Shown here one piece after another: positions 18,180 to 24,947 of a DNA stretch of 64,000 bases. Position 1 is the stretch's first letter, and every line of letters begins with the position of its first letter. The stretch is from positions 186,001-250,000 of the forward strand of contig JBAQWV010000041.1 in the NCBI GenBank assembly GCA_049299095.1, given 5' to 3'. Source of the DNA: JAAEKA01 sp049299095 (GTDB lineage: Bacteria; Chloroflexota; Anaerolineae; JAAEKA01). Made by a program: the position numbers and the translations under genes. The notes beneath the pieces are model-generated. The model was not told where the DNA came from, ran no database searches, and was given only the letters and a program-made list of their open reading frames with translations.

Positions 18180-20381
18180 TTATGGACGCAGACGCTCGGC
18201 CAGGCCGCTGTAGCGCCCGCTGATGCGGTTGTTGTTGACAGCAATCGCAATTGCGCGCGGCGCCCCCACCAGCACCACCAGCTTTTTGGCGCGTGTTACC
18301 GCGGTGTAAAGCAAGTTACGCTGCAACAGCATGTAATGCTGCGTCATCACGGGGATGACCACCGCTGAAAACTCGCTGCCCTGGCTCTTGTGTACCGACA
18401 CCGCGTAGGCGTGCGTCAGCTCATCCAGCTCCAGAAAGTCATACCCCACCACCCGCCCATCAATGCGCACAGCCAGCGTTTGTTCCACCGAATCGAGCGC
18501 AACGATCTGGCCGAGGTCGCCGTTGTAGACCTCTTTGTCATAGTTGTTGCGAATTTGCATCACGCGGTCGCCCAACCGAAAAACGCGGCCCCCCAATCGG
18601 CGCTCCGGCTTGTTGGCTGCGGGCGGATTGAGCGCGGCCTGCAAGCGTTCATTCAACGCGCCGACCCCCACCGCGCCGCGGTGCATCGGGCTGAGCACCT
18701 GCACCTCACCCGCGGGGATGCCAAAACGCCGCGGGATGCGTTCCTGCACGATCTCGACCACCAGCTCGGCGGCGCGCTCCGGGTCGTCGGTCTGGAACAG
18801 ATAAAAATCTTGCGACTGCTCAGGCCGCCATTCCGGCATTTGCCCGCGGTTAATGCGGTGCGCGTTTTCGATGATGAAGCTGCCCGCGGCCTGCCGGAAG
18901 ATCACGTCCAGCCGTACCACCGCGGCAGCCCCAGAATCGATCACATCGCCCAGCACGTTGCCCGCCCCCACCGGCGGCAACTGATCAATATCACCCACAA
19001 ACAGGATGTGCGCGCCCGGCGGAATGGCCTTCAGCAGGTGATTGGTGAGCAGTAAGTCCAGCATGGACGCTTCATCCACGATCACCATGTCCGCCTCCAG
19101 CGGATTGTCTTCGTTATAGGTAAAGGCAAAGCCCCCGGCGTTGCCCGGCTGCCATTCCAGCAGGCGGTGGATCGTCTTGGCTTCGCGGCCGGTGGCTTCG
19201 CTGAGCCGCTTGGCCGCGCGGCCAGTGGGCGAGGCCAGCAAGGTGCGACAATGCGCCGCGTCCAGCAGTCGGATCAAGGCCAGCATGGTGGTGGTTTTGC
19301 CCGTGCCTGGGCCGCCGGTGATCACCGCCACGCGCTGCGTCAGGGCCGTGCGCACGGCGGCCTGCTGTTGGCTGGTCAATTGCAAGCCGGTTTGTCGTTG
19401 CACCGTGGCCAGTGCGGCCGGCCAGTCGAAGGTTTGGAAGAGGAACAGGCGATCTTCGGCTGCTTCCAGCAGGCGATGCAGGCGACTTGCCACCCCCACC
19501 TCACCGCGATAAAACGGCATCAGATAGACAGCCCGCGCTTCGGCCAATTGTGGATATTCCACCCGCCGCCGTTCGTCGGTCTCGATGTAAATCTGCTCGT
19601 CGCGGCGTAGCGTTTCAATGGCAACCGCGGCCAACTCCGGCGGCACAGCCAGCAGCTCGGCGCTGTCAGCCACCAATTCTGCTTGCGGCACGTACACATG
19701 TCCGTCGTCGGCTTTCTGGCTGAGAGTATAGGCCACCCCCGCGGCTACGCGCTCTGGCGCGTCCGCGGCAATGCCGAGGTTGCGTGCGATCTTGTCTGCG
19801 GTGAGGAAGCCAATGCCGTGGATATCGCGCGCCAGTCGGTAAGGGTCGTTGTTGACCACCCCGGCCGCGCCATCGCCGTAGTGCTTGTAGATGCGCACGG
19901 CCAGCGCCGGGCTGACGCCGTGGCTTTGCAGGAAAACCATCACCTCGCGGATCTGGCGCTGCGCTTGCCAGGCGATTTTAATCAGCCCGACACGCTTGGG
20001 GCCAATGCCCAGAACTTCATGCAAGCGGTCGGGCTGTTCATCAATCACCGTCAGGGTGTCCCTGCCGAACTTACGTACAATGCGTTTTGCCATCACCGGG
20101 CCGATCCCCTTGACCAGCCCGCTCCCCAGATATTTTTCCATGCCCGCGGCGGTGGCGGGCAGCACCGAGGCATACCGTTCGACCTTGAACTGTCGTCCAT
20201 ACTGACCGTGCAAGGTCCAATCACCTTCCAGCCGCACATGCTCGCCGACGCTCACCCCCAGCATGTTGCCGATGACCGTGACTTCTTCGTCACGGCCTTC
20301 GGGGATCAACCGCGCAACAGTGTAGCCGTTTTCTTCGTTGTGAAAGGTGATGCGCTCAACCGCGCCTTGCAAGGTGAGCAT
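18180..20381 (-). CDS. recD2: RecD2-type SF1B DNA helicase
   Basis: 733 residues, the size of stand-alone RecD2 (RecD/TraA family), a 5'-3' helicase in repair and fork processing that works without RecBC. The N-terminal OB-like domain (FHNEENGYTVARLIPEG) is followed by tandem helix-hairpin-helix motifs (VKGIGPVMAKRIV, VLGIGPKRVGLIK, IHGIGFLTADKIA). The helicase core has Walker A GGPGTGKTTT (motif I), MVIVDEASMLD (motif II), GDIDQLPPVGAG (motif III) and, near the C terminus, TVHKSQGSEF-like AVSVHKSQGSEFSAVVIP (motif V) and YTAVTRAKKLV (motif VI). The ATG at 20381 has a weak Shine-Dalgarno. It starts 22 nt after the SH3 lipoprotein stop and probably shares that transcript. Confidence 0.93.
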   Translation of the reverse strand: MLTLQGAVERITFHNEENGYTVARLIPEGRDEEVTVIGNMLGVSVGEHVRLEGDWTLHGQYGRQFKVERYASVLPATAAGMEKYLGSGLVKGIGPVMAKRIVRKFGRDTLTVIDEQPDRLHEVLGIGPKRVGLIKIAWQAQRQIREVMVFLQSHGVSPALAVRIYKHYGDGAAGVVNNDPYRLARDIHGIGFLTADKIARNLGIAADAPERVAAGVAYTLSQKADDGHVYVPQAELVADSAELLAVPPELAAVAIETLRRDEQIYIETDERRRVEYPQLAEARAVYLMPFYRGEVGVASRLHRLLEAAEDRLFLFQTFDWPAALATVQRQTGLQLTSQQQAAVRTALTQRVAVITGGPGTGKTTTMLALIRLLDAAHCRTLLASPTGRAAKRLSEATGREAKTIHRLLEWQPGNAGGFAFTYNEDNPLEADMVIVDEASMLDLLLTNHLLKAIPPGAHILFVGDIDQLPPVGAGNVLGDVIDSGAAAVVRLDVIFRQAAGSFIIENAHRINRGQMPEWRPEQSQDFYLFQTDDPERAAELVVEIVQERIPRRFGIPAGEVQVLSPMHRGAVGVGALNERLQAALNPPAANKPERRLGGRVFRLGDRVMQIRNNYDKEVYNGDLGQIVALDSVEQTLAVRIDGRVVGYDFLELDELTHAYAVSVHKSQGSEFSAVVIPVMTQHYMLLQRNLLYTAVTRAKKLVVLVGAPRAIAIAVNNNRISGRYSGLAERLRP

Positions 20382-20403
20382 GAAAAGCTAGCCGGGCAAC
20401 AGG

Positions 20404-21381
20404 TTAGTTGAGACGCCAGCGCGGGAAGAACTCGCGCATATCACCCTGCACGGTGATTTCATAGGCTTCTCCTACCGGGTTGCCTCCCATATCAGCGGGA
20501 AAAACACGATACACGCCTTGCGCGCCGCTCGGAATTTCGGCCTTGCAATTATAGAGGAATTTGCTGGAAGCCTCAGGGCCACCGCCCCATTGAAGATCAC
20601 TTGAGCAGGCCACATCCGTGTTGCCAGGCCCTTGCACAATCAGTTTATAACCGCCCACACCGACCAAATCGGTCCGTTGCCGCAACATAGCATAGAAGGT
20701 AATCCAGGAATTGCTACTTGCACGCGCGAGGCCCAATTCAAGTTTCGTGAAGGGAAAAGCCGGCACCGGCGTAGCCGTCGGCGCGGGGGGTTGCGTGGGC
20801 ACAGGCGTGGCCGCGGGTGCCGCCGGCTGCACTGGCTGTGCAGGCTGCACTGGGCGCGGGGTCGGCTGCACCACCACCACCGCAGGCGGGCGCGTGGGCA
20901 CGGGAACAGCTGTCGGCAGGGCGGGAATGTTCTCCGCTACCGGCGCCAGCGCCAAGTCGCCGGTCACCTCTACCAGGCGTGCCACGATCCAGGCATTCTG
21001 GTCGTTGACGCAACATACCTGATACCAGTCACCTGCCGGGTTGGTGGCAAGAATATCCAGCTCTGTGCCGGAAGCCACCTGCCCGATCTCGTCGTAAGCC
21101 GTACCGGGGCCAGAGCGGGCGTTTACCTGGCCGCTGCCACCGACTTTGGCTTTCGGCGCAGCCGGTGTGGGGGTATCCGTTGCTACGGGGGTGTTGGTGG
21201 GTACAGGCGTATCCGTGGGTACAGGGGTGTTGGTTGCCGCAGTCGTTGGCGTAAAGGTCGCGCGCATGGGGCGCGTGGGTGTCGGCTCCACGGTCGGCGT
21301 TGTCGCCGGGCCACAGGCCGTCAATGTTGCCGCCAAGATACTCAGGGCTGCGATCTGGCGCAGTGAGTGAAAACGATTCAT
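20404..21381 (-). CDS. Lipoprotein with bacterial SH3 domain and Thr/Pro-rich linkers
   Basis: 325 residues. A lipobox (LAATLTAC, Cys at ~23) marks it as a lipoprotein. Residues ~25-75 are a TPT/TNTPVPT linker. An SH3b (SH3 type 3) domain follows: VNARSGPGTAYDEIGQVASGTELDIL, then GDWYQV, then NAWIVARLVEV. A Pro/Ala-rich linker leads to a C-terminal domain of ~110 residues with conserved cysteines (TDVACSSD, LYNCKAEIP) and no recognised family. SH3b domains usually bind peptidoglycan peptides. The ATG at 21381 has AGGAGG 9 nt upstream; an in-frame start 30 codons earlier lies before the promoter and is rejected. Confidence 0.85.
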   Translation of the reverse strand: MNRFHSLRQIAALSILAATLTACGPATTPTVEPTPTRPMRATFTPTTAATNTPVPTDTPVPTNTPVATDTPTPAAPKAKVGGSGQVNARSGPGTAYDEIGQVASGTELDILATNPAGDWYQVCCVNDQNAWIVARLVEVTGDLALAPVAENIPALPTAVPVPTRPPAVVVVQPTPRPVQPAQPVQPAAPAATPVPTQPPAPTATPVPAFPFTKLELGLARASSNSWITFYAMLRQRTDLVGVGGYKLIVQGPGNTDVACSSDLQWGGGPEASSKFLYNCKAEIPSGAQGVYRVFPADMGGNPVGEAYEITVQGDMREFFPRWRLN

Positions 21382-21449
21382 AAGTGGACCTCCTGAAGCG
21401 AGGACAGAAATTTTTCTTGCCGGAATAGGACCACCGGCAAGCGGCGCGC

Positions 21450-21458
21450 ATTGTAGCA
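21450..21458 (-). promoter_or_regulatory. Extended -10 promoter of the SH3 lipoprotein - recD2 unit
   Basis: Minus strand TGC-TACAAT (TACAAT at 21450-21455). No convincing -35 box; the leader would be about 60 nt. Confidence 0.45.
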
Positions 21459-21519
21459 CAAGCCTATGCAATGGGCTATTTTACCTCTCCCCACCGATTT
21501 CCCCGAATACGCTGCTAAC

Positions 21520-21540
21520 TTGACAATAAAACCTTGTCAA
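21520..21540. repeat. Perfect inverted repeat overlapping a -35 box
   Basis: TTGACAA (21520-21526), 7-nt spacer, TTGTCAA (21534-21540). The right arm contains the -35 box of the plus-strand promoter below, so it could be an operator. Confidence 0.4.
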
Positions 21541-21562
21541 AAGCGGGATAAGCAGGTACAAT
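21534..21562 (+). promoter_or_regulatory. Strong plus-strand promoter facing into the 3' end of rpmB
   Basis: TTGTCA (21534-21539), 17-nt spacer, TACAAT (21557-21562). The next gene downstream on the plus strand is asp23 at 21921; rpmB in between is on the other strand. Confidence 0.5.
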
Positions 21563-21574
21563 ACACGTCGCACT

Positions 21575-21609
21575 AAAAAGCAAGAGCCGATAGCTCTTGG
21601 CTACCGGCT
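21575..21609 (-). terminator. Terminator of rpmB
   Basis: Minus-strand hairpin AGCCGGTAG / CTATCGGCT with one mismatch (21585-21609), followed a few bases later by CTTTTT. Confidence 0.6.
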
Positions 21610-21613
21610 CCGC

Positions 21614-21796
21614 TTACTGGGTCTTGCTGAGGGTCTTGAGACACTTGGTGCACACCGCAACGCTTTGCAGCTTGCCATCCACCGTCAACCTGGCACGCTG
21701 AATGTTGACATTCCAGCGGCGGTTCGTGTGACGCATCGAGTGGCTGACGTTGTGTCCAAACTGTGGTCCGCGACCGCAAATCTTGCACTTCGACAT
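21614..21796 (-). CDS. rpmB: 50S ribosomal protein L28
   Basis: 60-residue L28. It begins MSKCKICGRGPQFGHNVSHS, with the family pattern GxGPQxGxNVSHS, then RRWNVNIQRARL and SVAVCTKCLKTL. Four cysteines in two CxxC pairs mark the zinc-binding (C+) form. The ATG at 21796 is preceded by TGAGGTA. Its divergent position beside asp23-fakA is the conserved arrangement in Firmicutes and Chloroflexota. Confidence 0.97.
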   Translation of the reverse strand: MSKCKICGRGPQFGHNVSHSMRHTNRRWNVNIQRARLTVDGKLQSVAVCTKCLKTLSKTQ

Positions 21797-21863
21797 AGTG
21801 ATACCTCATTAGCAAATGAAAACCCCGAGGCGTTATGCTCCGGGGTGTAATCCCGACTGAACG

Positions 21864-21885
21864 GTAGCTATTCTAGCATAGCTAC
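21864..21885. repeat. Palindrome between rpmB and asp23
   Basis: GTAGCTAT (21864-21871), 6-nt spacer, ATAGCTAC (21878-21885), a perfect 8-bp inverted repeat in the divergent spacer. Operator-like; the regulator is unknown. Confidence 0.4.
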
Positions 21886-21920
21886 TGTCAAACTGCAAAC
21901 TGAAGCGTGGACAACGCACA

Positions 21921-22292
21921 ATGACTGTACGCGACGATCAATTTGGCCGAATCAAAGTTTCCCAAACAGCCATCGCCTCTCTGGTAGCTGAAGCTGTCAA
22001 AGAAAGCTATGGCGTCGTTGGCATGAGCAGCCGCAACCGGTTCGACGAGTTGGCCGGCTCCTTGCAACGCGGCAACCGCCGGGGGGTTGAAATCAGCCAG
22101 GGCGCCAACGGCATCGTGGTGGACATTTATGTCATTGTGGAGTACGGCATTCGCATCAGCGAAGTAGCCACCGGCGTTATGCGCCGCGTTTACTTCACCC
22201 TCACCGAGGCAGCGGGACTTCCTGTCCATGCCGTGAACGTGCATGTGCAGGGGCTGCGCGTCAGCGATTCCAGCACCTCCCAGCCCGGCTAG
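21921..22292 (+). CDS. Asp23/Gls24 family protein (YloU-like)
   Basis: 123 residues. The family core is visible as GRIKVSQTAIASLVAEAVKE, SYGVVGMSS, then a beta strand GIVVDIYVIVEYGIRISEVA, ending in VNVHVQGLRV. Asp23/YloU proteins are small envelope-associated proteins of unknown biochemical role, found next to fakA in many Gram-positives. This one precedes fakA by 35 nt, the canonical yloU-yloV pair. A second paralogue lies at 31338. The ATG at 21921 has no obvious Shine-Dalgarno. Confidence 0.88.
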   Translation: MTVRDDQFGRIKVSQTAIASLVAEAVKESYGVVGMSSRNRFDELAGSLQRGNRRGVEISQGANGIVVDIYVIVEYGIRISEVATGVMRRVYFTLTEAAGLPVHAVNVHVQGLRVSDSSTSQPG

Positions 22293-22327
22293 CTCAGCCG
22301 GCCATCCTTCCCCGATGAGACGAAGCA

Positions 22328-24067
22328 TTGACCAGCAACGCATCCCTTCGATCTAATACCACGCGCGCGCAAACCGCTCCTTCTGCCCAGGCCAACGGGC
22401 ATCGGCAGCAAATCAACGGCGGCGATCTGAAAACCATGATCGCCGCTGCTTACGCATGGCTGGAACGCCATAAGGAAGCTGTCAACGCGCTCAATGTCTT
22501 TCCTGTGCCCGATGGCGACACCGGCACCAATATGTACCTGACCATGCGCGCGGCCTGGCGGGAAATTGACGAAAGCGAAGAACAAGACGCGGGTCGCATG
22601 GCCCAGGCTGTTGCGCAGGGCGCTCTGATGGGCGCGCGCGGCAATTCCGGCGTCATCCTGTCGCAGATTTTACGCGGCATCTCTCATGCCTTTCGGCAAA
22701 AAGCCAATATCAGCGCCCAGGATTTCGCGCGCGCGCTGCGTCAGGGGTCTGACACCGCGTACAAGGGCGTGGTCAAGCCGGTGGAAGGCACGATTCTGAC
22801 CGTGATTCGTCAGTCGGCTGACGCTGCACAACGGGCTGCGTCGCTGGAGAACGACTTCGATTTCGTCCTCAGCCACACCGTGCAAGCCGCAGGCGAGGCA
22901 GTCGAGCAAACCCCCAAGCTGCTGCCGGTGCTGGCCAAGGCGGGCGTTGTCGATTCGGGTGGCAAGGGCCTGTTTTATATTCTGGAAGGCATGTACCGCG
23001 GCCTGCGCGGCGAAGCTACTGCGCAACCGACGGAAGCAGCGGCCGTTCCGGCAGCCGAAAAAGCCGCCGTCATTGATCCGCATAACCTGCCACCTGTGCG
23101 TTACGGCTTTGATGTCCAGTTCCTAGTCTGGGGCGTAGACCTTGATGTGAACGCGATCCGCCGCTGGATGATCGAAAACGGTGATTTCGCGCTGGTCGAA
23201 GGCAGCTCAACGCTGGTCAAAGTACATGTCCATGTGTTCGACCCCAGCCGCCCGCTGGCCTATGGCTTGCAGCAAGGCTTCCTGACCGATCTGGTGGTCG
23301 AAAATATGGACGCAATGGCGGCCGCGGGCATGGTTCCCGAAGATGTCAAGGACGAGTTGAGCACCGCACCCAGCGACTTGCTGGCGGCAAGCGAAGACCT
23401 GGGCCACATCGGCGTCGTGGCTGTCTCTCCTGGCGCAGGCTTGAGCGAGGTTTTCGAAAGCCTCGGTGTTGGCAGCGTGGTCGCGGGCGGCCAAACCATG
23501 AACCCCAGCATCCAGGAACTGCTGGATGCCATCGAAGCGCTGCCCAACGAAGAAGTGATCGTCCTGCCCAACAACAGCAACGTCCTGATGGCCGCGCAAA
23601 GCGCCGCGCAGGAAGCGACCCGCCGCGGCAAGCGCGCGGCTGTCGTGCCTAGCCGCACCGCACCACAGGGCATCAGCGCGCTGCTGGCGTTCAATATGCA
23701 GGCCGATCTGGAGCAAAACACCGCACTGATGACCGCCGCGCTGGCGAACATTAACACGGGCGAGGTCACAGTGGCTGTACGCGACGCGGAAATTGATGGC
23801 CTGGCCGTGCAAGTCGGTGACGTAATCGGTCTGTTGAACGACACCCTGACCAGCCGCGGTGCCACTGATGAAGCTGTAGTCTTCGACCTGCTGGAGCAAA
23901 TGCGCGCCAGCGATGTCGAAATTATCACCGTATACTACGGCGATGCAGTTGACGCGGATACCGCGCGGCAACTGGGCGAACGCATAATGGCGACCTATCC
24001 TGATCAGGAAATCGAGGTCGTAGCGGGCGGTCAACCCCATTATCATTACATTCTTTCGGCGGAATAG
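22328..24067 (+). CDS. fakA: DAK2-domain fatty acid kinase subunit FakA (YloV)
   Basis: 579 residues, near the family length of ~550. The N-terminal DhaL-like nucleotide-binding domain has ALNVFPVPDGDTGTNMYLTM, whose aspartates chelate Mg-ATP, and GALMGARGNSGVILSQILRG. The C-terminal half (from ~240) matches the FakA/YloV C-terminal region, with YGFDVQFLVWG and the closing EIEVVAGGQPHYHYILSAE. FakA phosphorylates fatty acids presented by FakB (DegV) to acyl-phosphates for phospholipid synthesis; a degV/fakB gene follows after 18 nt. The only possible start is the TTG at 22328, which leaves a 25-residue polar extension before the conserved domain. Confidence 0.92.
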   Translation: MTSNASLRSNTTRAQTAPSAQANGHRQQINGGDLKTMIAAAYAWLERHKEAVNALNVFPVPDGDTGTNMYLTMRAAWREIDESEEQDAGRMAQAVAQGALMGARGNSGVILSQILRGISHAFRQKANISAQDFARALRQGSDTAYKGVVKPVEGTILTVIRQSADAAQRAASLENDFDFVLSHTVQAAGEAVEQTPKLLPVLAKAGVVDSGGKGLFYILEGMYRGLRGEATAQPTEAAAVPAAEKAAVIDPHNLPPVRYGFDVQFLVWGVDLDVNAIRRWMIENGDFALVEGSSTLVKVHVHVFDPSRPLAYGLQQGFLTDLVVENMDAMAAAGMVPEDVKDELSTAPSDLLAASEDLGHIGVVAVSPGAGLSEVFESLGVGSVVAGGQTMNPSIQELLDAIEALPNEEVIVLPNNSNVLMAAQSAAQEATRRGKRAAVVPSRTAPQGISALLAFNMQADLEQNTALMTAALANINTGEVTVAVRDAEIDGLAVQVGDVIGLLNDTLTSRGATDEAVVFDLLEQMRASDVEIITVYYGDAVDADTARQLGERIMATYPDQEIEVVAGGQPHYHYILSAE

Positions 24068-24085
24068 CCGCCACAGGAGCCTTGC

Positions 24086-24937
24086 GTGAATCGTGTTGCG
24101 GTTGTTACCGATAGCAATGCTTTTATCTCGCCTCGTTTGGCTGAAAAGCTAAATATCCACATCCTCCCCCATACCATCTACCTGCCTCAGGGCGCGTTTC
24201 AGGAAGGGGTGGATTTATCGCCTGCGGACTATTTCCGTTTGGTCAAAGAAGCACGCGGTGATTTCATGCCGCGCGCCAGCGGACCGTCCATTGAAAGTTT
24301 CGCCGACCTGTACGGGCGTCTGCACCGACAAAACGATCAGATTTTGTCGGTACACATGTCCAGCCATCTTAGCAACACAGTTGAAAACGCCCGCGCGGCA
24401 CGCCAGATGTACCTGGGCCGCTCCACCATCGAGATCATTGACAGCCTGTCCGCCACGGTCGGCCTGGGCTATCTGGTACAAACGGCCGCGGTGGCGGCCA
24501 GTGCCGGACGCAGCCTGGATGACTGCATTCGCCTTGTGCGCGGGCTGATGCCGCACATCTACCTGTTTTTTCTCGTCAAGCACCTGCCCTATCTGGAGCG
24601 CGAAAAACGCATCAGCCCCGCGCAGTCTATCCTCGGCAGCATGTTGAACATCCTGCCGCTGCTGCAAATCGAGGATGGCGAGATCATTCCGCTGGAAAAG
24701 GTGCGCAACGCCCAGCAAGGCGTAGACAAGCTGTTCGACTATGTATCGGAATTCGGCAGCTTGCAGCGGGCCACCGTGCTGCAAAACGGCTTTGTCAAAG
24801 AACAGCAGGCTTTGCTGGAACGGCTCGAACTGGCCTATCCGGGCCAAACCTTCAACCAATTGAGTTATAATCCGTCGCTGGCAGTCCACCTTGGCCCCGA
24901 TGCAATGGGGGTTGTGGTGATGGAAGCTGTCAGCTAG
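24086..24937 (+). CDS. DegV family fatty-acid-binding protein (FakB-like)
   Basis: 283 residues, the typical DegV length. It begins MNRVAVVTDSNAFISPRLAEKL, with family motifs IHILPHTIYLPQGAF, PRASGPSIESF, SVHMSSHLSNTVENAR, IIDSLSATVGLG and a C-terminal HLGPDAMGVVVME. DegV/FakB proteins bind one fatty acyl chain and hand it to FakA. The serine and histidine contacts of the carboxylate appear as PSIESF and HLGP. The GTG at 24086 has AGGAG 6 nt upstream. Adjacent to fakA, hence the FakB assignment. Confidence 0.92.
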   Translation: MNRVAVVTDSNAFISPRLAEKLNIHILPHTIYLPQGAFQEGVDLSPADYFRLVKEARGDFMPRASGPSIESFADLYGRLHRQNDQILSVHMSSHLSNTVENARAARQMYLGRSTIEIIDSLSATVGLGYLVQTAAVAASAGRSLDDCIRLVRGLMPHIYLFFLVKHLPYLEREKRISPAQSILGSMLNILPLLQIEDGEIIPLEKVRNAQQGVDKLFDYVSEFGSLQRATVLQNGFVKEQQALLERLELAYPGQTFNQLSYNPSLAVHLGPDAMGVVVMEAVS

Positions 24938-24947
24938 GGAGCTTTTC

